Below, one piece after another: positions 5,516 to 12,641 of a DNA stretch of 13,461 nt. Both the position numbers and the translations under genes were made by a program. How positions within the stretch are numbered: the stretch's first letter is position 1; every line of letters starts with the position of its first letter. This stretch comes from Actinomycetales bacterium (lineage in GTDB: Bacteria; Actinomycetota; Actinomycetes; Actinomycetales; Actinomycetaceae), in the NCBI GenBank assembly GCA_012513625.1, contig JAAZBW010000137.1:1-13461 (forward strand). The letters run 5' to 3'. Below the pieces are notes generated by a model. It had not been told where the DNA came from and ran no database searches. It was given only the letters and a program-made list of their open reading frames with translations.

Positions 5516-6484
5516 ATGGCAAGGGTGCTGATCCTGGGTGGGACTGCGTGGCTCGGTCGCGAGATCGCGCGCGAGTGGGTGGCGCGCGGCGCGGAGGTGG
5601 TCTGCCTCGCGCGCGGCCGCTCGGGTGACATTCCCGACGGCGCACGCCTGGTGACCGCGGACCGCACCACGCCCGAAGCCTTTGACGAGCTCGACGGCAC
5701 CTGGGACGAGGTGGTCGAACTCGCCTACGAGCCGGACGTCGTCGCCCCCGCCCTCGACGCGCTCGCGGACCGCGCCGCCCACTGGACCCTCGTCTCGAGC
5801 ATCTCTGTCTACGCGGACTTCACGATCCGGGACGAGGCGGCCCCCGTCGTCGAGCCGTCGGACCTCACCCAGTACCCCGACGCGAAGGTGGCCGCCGAAC
5901 GCGCCACCGCCGCCGCACTCGGTGGGCGCCTGCTGATCGCGCGGCCCGGCCTGATCGCTGGCCCCGGCGACCCGAGCGACCGCTTCGGCTACTGGCCCGC
6001 CCGCCTCGCGCGCGGAGGCACAGTCCTACGGCCGCGCGGTGAGGGCCGTTTCGTCCAGGTCATCGACGTCGCCGACCTGGCCGCGTGGATCGCACACGCC
6101 GGATCGACCGGGGTCACCGGAGTCGTCGATGCGGTGGGGAAGGTGAACCGATTCGACGACGTGCTCGCGTTGGCGGCAGACGTCACCGGTTTCGCGGGGT
6201 CATGGCGCGTCGCGGGGGATGGCGAACTCGCGGCGGGCGGCATCGGCCATTGGGCGGGCCCGGCATCGTTGCCGCTCTGGCTGCCGGAGGACGCGGCTCC
6301 GATGGCGCAGCGGGACAACGCGCGGTTCCGCGCCGCGGGCGGCTCGCTCCGGCCCCTGCGCGAGACGATGGTGCGCACCCTCGAGGACGAGGTGGGGCGT
6401 GGACTGGACCGGGAGCGTCGATCGGGACTCTCCCTCGCGGAAGAAGCGGCGGCGCTGGAACGCCTCCGACGGGACGCGGGGTGA
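5516..6484 (+). CDS. NAD-dependent epimerase/dehydratase-like protein (extended SDR fold)
   Basis: The 322-residue protein has a Rossmann N-terminus with the nucleotide loop GGTAWLG (8-14), serines at the expected active-site strand (LVSSISVYA, 92-100), and a YPDAK motif giving the YxxxK pair Y120/K124. It therefore belongs to the short-chain dehydrogenase superfamily, near the NAD(P)-dependent epimerases and isoflavone-reductase-like reductases. The length and long C-terminal half fit the extended/atypical class. The substrate is unknown; no sugar-nucleotide genes are nearby. The start has no ribosome site and may be leaderless. The gene is enclosed by two repeat arrays that share a perfect 22-bp inverted repeat, and it does not belong to the operons on either side. 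Its codon use looks similar to its neighbours, so recent foreign origin is not evident. Confidence 0.82.
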   Translation: MARVLILGGTAWLGREIAREWVARGAEVVCLARGRSGDIPDGARLVTADRTTPEAFDELDGTWDEVVELAYEPDVVAPALDALADRAAHWTLVSSISVYADFTIRDEAAPVVEPSDLTQYPDAKVAAERATAAALGGRLLIARPGLIAGPGDPSDRFGYWPARLARGGTVLRPRGEGRFVQVIDVADLAAWIAHAGSTGVTGVVDAVGKVNRFDDVLALAADVTGFAGSWRVAGDGELAAGGIGHWAGPASLPLWLPEDAAPMAQRDNARFRAAGGSLRPLRETMVRTLEDEVGRGLDRERRSGLSLAEEAAALERLRRDAG

Positions 6485-6520
6485 GACCGGCATCGCGGGC
6501 GTGAGAGCAGCGTCGCGGAG

Positions 6521-6581
6521 AACTTTGGCCACACAGTCGGCGGGGTTTCGGCATCAGGTTCTCGCCGAGTGTGTGGCGAAA
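6521..6581. terminator. Long stem-loop after the epimerase gene, built from two inverted repeat-family copies
   Basis: GCCACACAGTCGGCG at 6528-6542 pairs with CGCCGAGTGTGTGGC at 6563-6577, 14 of 15 bases matched around a 20-base loop. Outside it, TTT (6524-6526) can also pair with AAA (6579-6581). The stem lies between the converging epimerase and aroQ genes and so may stop transcription from both sides. It lacks a long T-run, so it may equally be a protein-binding or repeat-derived structure. Bases 6521-6542 are the exact reverse complement of 5477-5498. Confidence 0.6.
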
Positions 6582-6590
6582 GTACTGGGG

Positions 6591-6707
6591 CACACAGTGG
6601 ATGGGGTGTGGGCCGAACCCTAACCACACAGTGGATGGGGTGTGGGCCGAACCCTAACCACACAGTCGATGGGGTGTGGGCCGAACCTTAACCACACAGT
6701 CGGCGAG
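6591..6707 (-). repeat. 34-bp tandem repeat array between the epimerase gene and aroQ
   Basis: Three 34-base units start with CACACAGT(G/C)GATGGGGTGTG at 6591, 6625 and 6659, and a partial copy begins at 6693. Copies 1 and 2 are identical; copy 3 differs at two positions. Read on the minus strand each unit begins CGACTGTGTGGTTAAGG or close to it, matching the core and the length of the array at 5379-5498. It therefore appears to be the same family in opposite orientation. Two copies have CCACTGTGTG rather than CGACTGTGTG. Non-coding by the same frame argument. Confidence 0.9.
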
Positions 6708-6719
6708 AAGAGGGGGGAC

Positions 6720-7160
6720 CTAGGGGGTCTGGCGGGGGTCGGCCGTCTCCAGGATCCAGTCGATCGCCTCGAGGTAGCCGGGCACCCCGTGGCCGGAGAC
6801 TCGGAACTGGGAGACGTCCGCCACCACGTCCGTCTGGCGGAAGGCCTCCCGTTCCTCCACGGCGGAAATGTGCACCTCCGCCACCGCCACGTCACACGCC
6901 TCGAGGGCGTCGCGCAGGGCGTACGAGTAGTGGGACCAGGCGCCGGGGTTGATCACCACGGCGTCGTAGTCCCGCTCCTCGAGGCGGTCGATCACGGCGC
7001 CCTCGTGGTTGGACTGCAGGTGGGTGAGTTCCCAGCCCCCCTCCGCTGCGCGCGTCCGGCACGCCTCCACCACCTGGGCGAGCGTGGTGGTGCCGTACAC
7101 CGCCACGTTGCGGCGCCCGAGCCGGCCGAGGTTCGGGCCGTTCAGGAGCAGGATCCTCAT
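6720..7160 (-). CDS. aroQ: 3-dehydroquinate dehydratase, type II
   Basis: The enzyme dehydrates 3-dehydroquinate to 3-dehydroshikimate, step 3 of the shikimate pathway. The 146-residue length is normal for the dodecameric type II enzyme. Motifs are LLLNGPNLGRLGRR (4-17) with R17 and Y22 of the flexible active-site loop, QSNHEG (49-54), INPGAWSHYSYALRDAL (70-86), and EVHIS with catalytic H97. The loop residue after R17 is N18 where glutamate is usual. The ATG at 7160 overlaps the aroKB stop by four bases (ATGA), which implies translational coupling as the last gene of the operon. The gene ends at a TAG 13 bases beyond the last repeat copy and converges with the epimerase gene. Confidence 0.96.
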   Translation of the reverse strand: MRILLLNGPNLGRLGRRNVAVYGTTTLAQVVEACRTRAAEGGWELTHLQSNHEGAVIDRLEERDYDAVVINPGAWSHYSYALRDALEACDVAVAEVHISAVEEREAFRQTDVVADVSQFRVSGHGVPGYLEAIDWILETADPRQTP

Positions 7161-8773
7161 GCGTCCTCCCGAATGTGGGCGAGTGCGGCGGAAACCTCGT
7201 CCTCGGAGATATCGTGCGCCTCCACGGTGGAACCGATGGCGGTGGGTAGGATCCAGCGGATTCGGCCACCCTCGGACTTCTTGTCGCCCGTGAGGGCGTG
7301 CATGACGGCACCCGGATCGAACGCGCGGCGGGTGGAGAAGCCCAACTCGGCCACCACGTCGTCGATCTCGCGGGACACCTCCGGATCGAGTAGCCCGCGC
7401 GCCACGGCGATGTGTGCCACGGCGCGCGTGCCGAGCACCACGGCGCGGCCGTGGGGGAGGCGGTAGCCGGACTCGATCTCGAGCGCGTGACCGATCGTGT
7501 GGCCGAGGTTGAGCGAGCGGCGCTCGCCCACCTCGAAAGGATCGCGGTCCACCACGGCCACCTTCAACCACGCGCTGCGCTCCACGATCGCGTAACGGGC
7601 CGCGAGGTCCGCGTCCTCGCCGGTGGCCATCGAGCCCACGCCGCGGCGCTTCACGAGCTCCCACAGCCAGGGGTCCCCGATGATGCCGGACTTGAGGCAC
7701 TCGGCCATTCCATCGAGCCGGCGATCCCAGTCGAGGGTGTCGATGGCGGCAATGTCCGAGACCACGGCCACGGGCGGCCAGAAGGCGCCCGCGGAATTCT
7801 TGGCGGCCGCGAGGTCCACGGCCACCTTTCCGCCGATCGCGGCGTCCGCCATGGCGAGCCAGGTGGTGGGCACCTGTACGAGTGGCGCGCCCCGCATGTA
7901 GAGGGCCGCCGCGGTCCCCACCAGGTCTCCGGTGGTGCCACCACCGATCGCCACCCACGCGTCCCCGCGCTCGGCGCGGTGCGAGAAGGCGAATTCGAGG
8001 TGGGCCTCTGCCGCCGTGAGGCGTTTGTTCTGCTCCCCGGCGTCAATGGTCAGGAGTCGCCCAGCCGGGAACGCACCCACGAGGCCGGGCTGGAGCCGGG
8101 CCACGTTCTCGTCCGCCACCACCACAGGCACTCCGCGCGAGTAGCCCGCCACGAGGTCCGCGAGGGAATCGCGGTCGAAACGGGAGCCCATCACGATCCG
8201 GGCCTCGCCCGGACCCATGGGGTGGTCGCGGCGCACGCGTGCGTCCAGCAGGGTGCGGGCGGCCGGCACCTGGTCCCCGTGGACCTGCAACCACTCGGCG
8301 ATTCGCCGGGCCGCGTCCCCGGGGGAGCGGTGGTCCCGGACCGTGAGGTCCGCGGCCGCGTAGTACTGGCTCCGCTCGGCCCGGCGTTGCCGCAGCGTGG
8401 CCAGGTCCGGGGTGAGCGGCCGAGCGGTGGTCCCGCCGCGGATCCGTGAAGCGAGGATCTCGTCCTTCACATCGATCCACACCACCACGCCGGCGTGCCA
8501 CAACTCCCAGCGGGAGATCGGATCGATCACGGCGCCGCCGCCGGTGGAGATCACGGTGTTCCGCAGCTGTGCGGCCTCGCGGGCCACCTCGGCCTCCACA
8601 CGGCGGAACTCCGGCTCGCCATGGGCCTCGATGAAGTGTGCGGGATCCGCGCCGGTGCGTTCCTCGAACAGCTGGTCCAGTTCCACGAACGCGCGCCCGG
8701 TGATGCGGGCGAGGTGCTGGCCCACCACCGTCTTGCCCGAACCGGGCATGCCCACGATGATCACGTCAGTCAT
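7157..8773 (-). CDS. aroKB: Bifunctional shikimate kinase / 3-dehydroquinate synthase fusion
   Basis: One 538-residue frame joins two enzymes. Residues 1-165 are shikimate kinase: Walker A GMPGSGKT (8-15), D33 of LDQ, R57 in EFRR, the GGG of STGGGAV (78-80), and the lid R118. Residues from about 190 to 538 are dehydroquinate synthase: GGGTTGDLVG (277-286), K316 in IGGK, K325, E358 in MAEC, H425 and H429 in GHTIGHA, and H441 in LPHG. Spacing of K316, K325, E358, H425 and H441 equals that of the Aspergillus AROM residues K152, K161, E194, H271 and H287, so the metal and NAD site looks intact. No stop or frameshift lies between the domains; a linker at about 166-192 joins them. The ATG at 8773 overlaps aroE by 8 bases and has GGAGG upstream. 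Steps 5 and 2 of the pathway are thus combined. Confidence 0.95.
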   Translation of the reverse strand: MTDVIIVGMPGSGKTVVGQHLARITGRAFVELDQLFEERTGADPAHFIEAHGEPEFRRVEAEVAREAAQLRNTVISTGGGAVIDPISRWELWHAGVVVWIDVKDEILASRIRGGTTARPLTPDLATLRQRRAERSQYYAAADLTVRDHRSPGDAARRIAEWLQVHGDQVPAARTLLDARVRRDHPMGPGEARIVMGSRFDRDSLADLVAGYSRGVPVVVADENVARLQPGLVGAFPAGRLLTIDAGEQNKRLTAAEAHLEFAFSHRAERGDAWVAIGGGTTGDLVGTAAALYMRGAPLVQVPTTWLAMADAAIGGKVAVDLAAAKNSAGAFWPPVAVVSDIAAIDTLDWDRRLDGMAECLKSGIIGDPWLWELVKRRGVGSMATGEDADLAARYAIVERSAWLKVAVVDRDPFEVGERRSLNLGHTIGHALEIESGYRLPHGRAVVLGTRAVAHIAVARGLLDPEVSREIDDVVAELGFSTRRAFDPGAVMHALTGDKKSEGGRIRWILPTAIGSTVEAHDISEDEVSAALAHIREDA

Positions 8774-9587
8774 CGTCACCCTCCAGTTCCCCCTCGAGTT
8801 CCGCTTCGAGCTCGTCAGCGAGCTCCCGATCGAGTGCCACCTGCATCGGGAGCGCCACCGCCGAGCCCACCTGGACGCCGTCCGATGCCAGCCACAGCCC
8901 CAGCGAGCGCCATGCCTGCCCCACGAGCATTCCGCCACCCGCCCGCGCCGGTGCCCCCAGCGTGCGCGCCGCCCGCACCAGCGCGGTGGGGGAGGGCCGG
9001 TAGATCAAATCGAACACCGCGAGGTCCGGACGCAGCAGTTCCCGGTCCACCGGTAGCTCCCCGCTCGCCGTCCCCACGGGTGTGCAGTTCACCAGCAGGT
9101 CCGCCCCAGGCAGCCACTCCGCAACCTGCGCCAGAGTCCCGTCCCGCCGCTGCGCCACCACCACCTCGGCCCCCTGCCGCGCGAGTGCCAGCTGCACGGC
9201 CCGCGAGGCCCCGCCCGCGCCGAGCACCACGGCGCGCCCCGCACCTCGCGGCACCAGCTCCCGCAACTCGTCCTCGATGGCCGGTAGGTCCGTGTTGTGG
9301 CCCACCAACCGCTCTCCGTCCACCACGATCGTGTTGACGGCCCGCATCTCGCGCGCGTCCTCCGAGAGTTCGTCCACGAGCCGGAACGCCGCCTCCTTGA
9401 ACGGGATTGTCACGTTCGCCCCGCCGTCCGTGCCCCGCATCCGCGCCGCGAGCCGGGGAAACTCCTCCTGCGTGGTGTCCACCACCTCGTAGCGGTGCGG
9501 CAGCCCGAGCTCTGCGAGCGCTGCATGCTGGATCGCGGGGGAGGCCGTGTAGGAGATGCTCTGCCCGAACAGCTGGAACGCCCTCAC
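8766..9587 (-). CDS. aroE: Shikimate dehydrogenase
   Basis: AroE reduces 3-dehydroshikimate to shikimate with NADPH, step 4 of the pathway. The 273-residue protein has the substrate segment ISYTASPAIQHAAL (the usual H-S-x-S reads Y-T-A-S, with T14 and S16 in place), ANVTIPFK with catalytic K64, AVNT with N85, and GHNTD with D100. The NADP loop is VLGAGGASRAV (121-131), and the C-terminal MLVGQAW supplies the substrate glutamine. It ends in an acidic, repetitive tail rich in E, L and D. The start is GTG at 9587, overlapping the aroA stop by four bases. The end overlaps the aroKB start by eight. A quinate/shikimate dehydrogenase with broader specificity is possible, but the operon favours the biosynthetic role. 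Confidence 0.95.
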   Translation of the reverse strand: MRAFQLFGQSISYTASPAIQHAALAELGLPHRYEVVDTTQEEFPRLAARMRGTDGGANVTIPFKEAAFRLVDELSEDAREMRAVNTIVVDGERLVGHNTDLPAIEDELRELVPRGAGRAVVLGAGGASRAVQLALARQGAEVVVAQRRDGTLAQVAEWLPGADLLVNCTPVGTASGELPVDRELLRPDLAVFDLIYRPSPTALVRAARTLGAPARAGGGMLVGQAWRSLGLWLASDGVQVGSAVALPMQVALDRELADELEAELEGELEGDDD

Positions 9588-10927
9588 GTGAGGCTCTCCA
9601 GGTCATCCCAGAACGTGGGGTAGGAGACCGCCGCGCACTCCGGATCGTCCGGGAGCGCGCCCCGCGTGCCCACCCCCACCACGTCCGCCACCGCGAATGC
9701 CATCGCGATCCGGTGGTCACCGTCCGTCACGATCTCCGACGGCGCCGCCTCCCGTGCCGCCACGCCCTCCGGTCCCGCCGTGCGTACCGGGGCGCCGGTG
9801 ATGGTCCAGCCGTCCGCGGTCTCCGTGATGTCCACCCCCACCGTGGCGAGTCCCTCCACCACGAGCCGGATGCGGTCCGATTCCTTCACCCGCAGCTCGC
9901 CCGCACCGCTCACCGTGGAGGTGCCGCGGGCCGACGCCATGGCCACCGCGAGGACCGGGAGCTCGTCGATCACGTCCGCCACGTCCTCGGCACCGAGGTC
10001 CACCGCAGCGAGCCGCCCGGCGGAGCGGACCGTGATGTCCCCCGCCGGCTCCGGTCCGTCCGTCTCCGCCGCGCTGACTGTGATGTCCGCGCCCATGCGC
10101 TCGAGAATCCGGATCACGCCGAGCCGGGTGGGGTTCAGGCCCACATACGGGAGCGTGATGTGCGAGTCCGGGTGCACTGCGCCCGCCACCAGCCAGAACG
10201 CGGCGGCTGAGGGGTCTGTGGGTACGACGACGTCGCGTGCCTCCCAGCCGGCCGGTCCCGTAAGGCGGGTGGTGAGACCGTCACGCCTGATGTCCACCCC
10301 GAGCCACGCGAGCATCCGCTCGGTGTGGTCCCGCGTGGGTCCGGGCACATCGATCTCCGTGGTGCCGGGGGTGGGGAGGGAGGCGAGGATGATCGCCCCG
10401 AGCACCTGGGCGGAGGCCACCTTCAGGGTGTGCGTACCGGACTCGAGCTGGTGCCCGCCGTCGATGATGATCGGGGGGTGGGTCTCCGTCGTCGTGACGG
10501 ACGCGCCGATCGAACGTAGCGGGACGGCGATCCGGTCCATGGGGCGGGAGGTGAGCGAGGGGTCGCCGGTGAGGATGGTGCGGCCCGGGCGGGTGGTGGC
10601 GGCGCCGGCGAGGAGGCGCATGAGGGTGCCGGAGTTGCCGCAGTCGAGGGTGACCTCGGAACTGGGGCCGAGCGGCAGGCCCGCCCGCTCCGGGGTTCCG
10701 CCTCCGGTGACGTGGAAGCGGACGGTGGGCTCGCCGTCGTCGGAGAGGCGGTAGACGAGCCCGAGGGCGGCGAGGGCGTGCGCGGTGGAGTGGACGTCCG
10801 CACCAGGGCGGTGCGCGGTGACCGTGGCGGTGCCGTGGCCCATTGCGTTGAGGAGGAGGGCGCGGTGCGCGATCGACTTGTCCGCGGGAAGGCGAATCAT
10901 CCCCTGCAGGCGTTCGGCCACGGCCAT
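9584..10927 (-). CDS. aroA: 5-enolpyruvylshikimate-3-phosphate synthase
   Basis: AroA transfers the enolpyruvyl group of PEP to shikimate-3-phosphate, step 6 of the pathway and the target of glyphosate. The 447-residue protein shows PADKSIAHRALLLNA with the substrate lysine, LDCGNSGTLMRLLAG (the PEP loop, with the glyphosate-sensitivity glycine retained), DPSLTSRPMDRI, DELPVLAVAMASA with the catalytic aspartate, ELRVKESDRI, and DHRIAMAFAVAD. These cover both domains of the fold in order. The ATG at 10927 has GGGAGGAG about 5 bases upstream; the frame is open further but without a ribosome site. It is the first gene of the leftward aro operon and overlaps aroE by four bases. CACAAT at 10962-10957 could be a -10, giving a short leader; this is tentative. 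Confidence 0.96.
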   Translation of the reverse strand: MAVAERLQGMIRLPADKSIAHRALLLNAMGHGTATVTAHRPGADVHSTAHALAALGLVYRLSDDGEPTVRFHVTGGGTPERAGLPLGPSSEVTLDCGNSGTLMRLLAGAATTRPGRTILTGDPSLTSRPMDRIAVPLRSIGASVTTTETHPPIIIDGGHQLESGTHTLKVASAQVLGAIILASLPTPGTTEIDVPGPTRDHTERMLAWLGVDIRRDGLTTRLTGPAGWEARDVVVPTDPSAAAFWLVAGAVHPDSHITLPYVGLNPTRLGVIRILERMGADITVSAAETDGPEPAGDITVRSAGRLAAVDLGAEDVADVIDELPVLAVAMASARGTSTVSGAGELRVKESDRIRLVVEGLATVGVDITETADGWTITGAPVRTAGPEGVAAREAAPSEIVTDGDHRIAMAFAVADVVGVGTRGALPDDPECAAVSYPTFWDDLESLT

Positions 10928-11205
10928 GGTGCTCCTCCCGGTTGGCGTTGCGCTCCATTGTGCCGTGCCGGGGCGCGGCGGGGCGTGATGGACCAGAGTG
11001 CGGCGGGCGACGGATGAGGACCGGGGGCCGTTGTGGTCCAAAGCTCCCGGCGAGTTTGGGGAGGGGAGCGGTTGGTGAACATTTGGAAAACATCCGGGCC
11101 GCACCTCACCTCCGGGCGTGTGGAGCGTGATCTTAGACACATCCCGGCGTAGCGTGGGGAGTGTCCCATCGCCCACGGCGCTGCGGCGCCACGAGGAGGA
11201 ATCAC
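10928..11205. other. Divergent control region between aroA and phoH
   Basis: These 278 bases contain the start signals of two divergent genes. On the aroA side, CACAAT (10962-10957) is a possible -10. On the phoH side, TAGCGT (11150-11155) is a possible -10, followed by a GGCGC-TGCG-GCGCC hairpin (11177-11190) immediately before the AGGAGG ribosome site. No paired -35 elements, operators, riboswitch or small gene with a ribosome site were recognised. The rest is GC-rich sequence in which I see nothing definite. Confidence 0.4.
11177..11190 (+). promoter_or_regulatory. Hairpin directly upstream of the phoH ribosome site
   Basis: GGCGCTGCGGCGCC folds into a 5-bp all-GC stem with a TGCG tetraloop. 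It ends four bases before AGGAGG (11194-11199). In the mRNA leader it could affect ribosome access or stabilise the 5' end. Purely inferred from the sequence. Confidence 0.3.
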
Positions 11206-12549
11206 GTGACGTCCTTTCTGGAGCCTCACGAGACGACCGAGTCCGGCCGCACCGGACTGCGTACATATGTGCTCGACACCTCGGTCCTGCTCAGCGATCC
11301 GAACGCGATCCTGAGGTTTGCGGAACACCAGGTGGTACTCCCCGTGGTGGTGATCACCGAGCTGGAGGCCAAGCGGCACCACCCGGAGCTCGGCTACTAC
11401 GCGCGCCAGGCACTGCGCATGCTTGACGACCTGCGAATGATGCACGGCCGCCTCGACCACCCGATCCCCGTGGGAGTGGACGGCGGAACGGTGCGCGTGG
11501 AACTGAACCACACGAACGAGACGGCGCTACCCACCGGACTACGACTCGGAGACAACGACTCGCGGATCCTTGCGGTGGTGGCGAACCTCGCCGCGGAGGG
11601 CCAGGACGTCACGGTGGTCTCGAAGGACCTGCCGATGCGGGTGAAGGCCGCCTCACTCGGGATCCACGCGGAGGAGTACCGCGCGCACCAGGTGGTGGAG
11701 TCCGGTTACACGGGCATGGTGAACGCGGAGCTCACCGACTCGGAGATGAGCGGGCTCTGGGCCGAGAACGGCCTCGAGATCGCGGACCTGGCCACCCCGG
11801 GCGCGCTCGCCGCACAGCCGGTGCACACCGGGGTGGTGCTGCACTCGCCGCGCGGTTCCGCGCTCGGCCGGGTAACACGGGACGGGCGGATCGCGATCGT
11901 GCGCGGAGACCGCGAGGTGTTCGGGATCCGTGGCCGCTCCGCCGAGCAGCGGGTGGCGATCGACCACCTGATGGACCCGAACATCGGGATCGTGTCGCTC
12001 GGCGGCCGGGCGGGGACGGGGAAGTCCGCGCTGGCACTGTGCGCCGGTCTCGAGGCCACAGTGGAGCGGGAGGAACACCGCAAGGTGATCGTCTTCCGGC
12101 CCCTGTTTGCGGTGGGGGGTCAGGAACTCGGATACCTGCCCGGCACCGAGGTGGAAAAGATGAACCCGTGGGCCGAGGCAGTGTTCGACACGCTCTCCTC
12201 CGTGGTGCGCCAGGAGGCGATCGACGAGATCATCGCCCGCGGGCAGCTGGAGGTCCTCCCCCTTACCCACATCCGGGGCCGCTCCTTCCATGATGCGTTC
12301 GTGATCGTGGATGAGGCGCAGTCCCTGGAGCGGAACGTGCTGCTGACGGTGCTCTCACGGATCGGCCAGAACTCGAAGGTGGTGCTCACCCACGATGTGG
12401 CGCAGCGGGACAACCTCCGGGTGGGCCGGCATGACGGCGTGGTGGCCGTAATCGAGGCACTCAAGGACAAGGAACTCTTCGCACACGTGACGTTCACACG
12501 CTCGGAGCGCTCGGCCATTGCCGCGCTCGTGACGGAAATGCTGGACTGA
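11206..12549 (+). CDS. phoH2: PIN domain-PhoH ATPase fusion (PhoH2 type)
   Basis: The 447-residue protein joins an N-terminal PIN ribonuclease domain to a PhoH ATPase. PIN acidic residues are visible at D24 (YVLDTSVLL), E52/E54 (TELEAK), D118 (LGDNDSRIL) and D141 (SKDLPM). The PhoH half has Walker [10 protein letters not shown] (266-274), the PhoH signature [16 protein letters not shown] (298-313) and Walker B IVDEAQ (367-372), with a following TRSERS near the end. Mycobacterial PhoH2 has sequence-dependent RNA unwinding and cleavage activity, and in mycobacteria a small upstream antitoxin gene (phoAT) has been described; none is recognisable here. The GTG at 11206 was chosen because AGGAGG lies 6 bases upstream. 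Rv1095 is the counterpart by gene order. The gene ends at a strong convergent hairpin shared with the carbonic anhydrase gene. Confidence 0.93.
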   Translation: MTSFLEPHETTESGRTGLRTYVLDTSVLLSDPNAILRFAEHQVVLPVVVITELEAKRHHPELGYYARQALRMLDDLRMMHGRLDHPIPVGVDGGTVRVELNHTNETALPTGLRLGDNDSRILAVVANLAAEGQDVTVVSKDLPMRVKAASLGIHAEEYRAHQVVESGYTGMVNAELTDSEMSGLWAENGLEIADLATPGALAAQPVHTGVVLHSPRGSALGRVTRDGRIAIVRGDREVFGIRGRSAEQRVAIDHLMDPNIGIVSLGGRAGTGKSALALCAGLEATVEREEHRKVIVFRPLFAVGGQELGYLPGTEVEKMNPWAEAVFDTLSSVVRQEAIDEIIARGQLEVLPLTHIRGRSFHDAFVIVDEAQSLERNVLLTVLSRIGQNSKVVLTHDVAQRDNLRVGRHDGVVAVIEALKDKELFAHVTFTRSERSAIAALVTEMLD

Positions 12550-12587
12550 GGGCCCCGCGCCGCGCCTCGCGCCGAGCGTGGGCCGCA

Positions 12588-12635
12588 CGTCGAGCGTGTG
12601 GGCCTCACCGGCAGATGTGACCCACACACTCGACG
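12588..12635. terminator. Bidirectional stem-loop between phoH and the carbonic anhydrase gene
   Basis: CGTCGAGCGTGTGGG at 12588-12602 pairs with CCCACACACTCGACG at 12621-12635, 14 of 15 bases matched around an 18-base loop. It sits between two converging genes, 39 bases after the phoH stop and 7 bases from the carbonic anhydrase stop. The arms carry the same CGAC/G-type GTGTGG core as the repeats flanking the epimerase gene. A further CGAGCGTGGGC lies at 12573-12583. It lacks a T-run, so termination is inferred from position and stem strength. Confidence 0.6.
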
Positions 12636-12641
12636 GATCCG

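Noticed and set aside
5395..5700. Leftward frame translating the repeat array as HTVDED/QPHSR-like peptides
   Set aside because: A 34-base unit does not keep one reading frame, and the frame runs into the antisense of the epimerase gene.
6642..7466. Long rightward frames antisense to aroQ and aroKB
   Set aside because: They mirror the codon pattern of the aro genes, have no ribosome site and no recognisable domains.
7157..8938. Longer N-terminus for AroKB, starting at 8938 inside aroE
   Set aside because: The added residues are the other frame of aroE. The ATG at 8773 has GGAGG upstream and places the Walker A loop at the normal distance.
10942..11130. Small rightward ORF upstream of phoH as a possible antitoxin
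   Set aside because: It overlaps the aroA promoter region, has no Shine-Dalgarno sequence, and its composition looks like random GC-rich sequence.
9584..11266. Longer N-terminus for AroA, starting upstream of 10927
   Set aside because: The extra residues are unlike EPSP synthase and have no ribosome site; the ATG at 10927 follows GGGAGGAG and begins at the normal family position.
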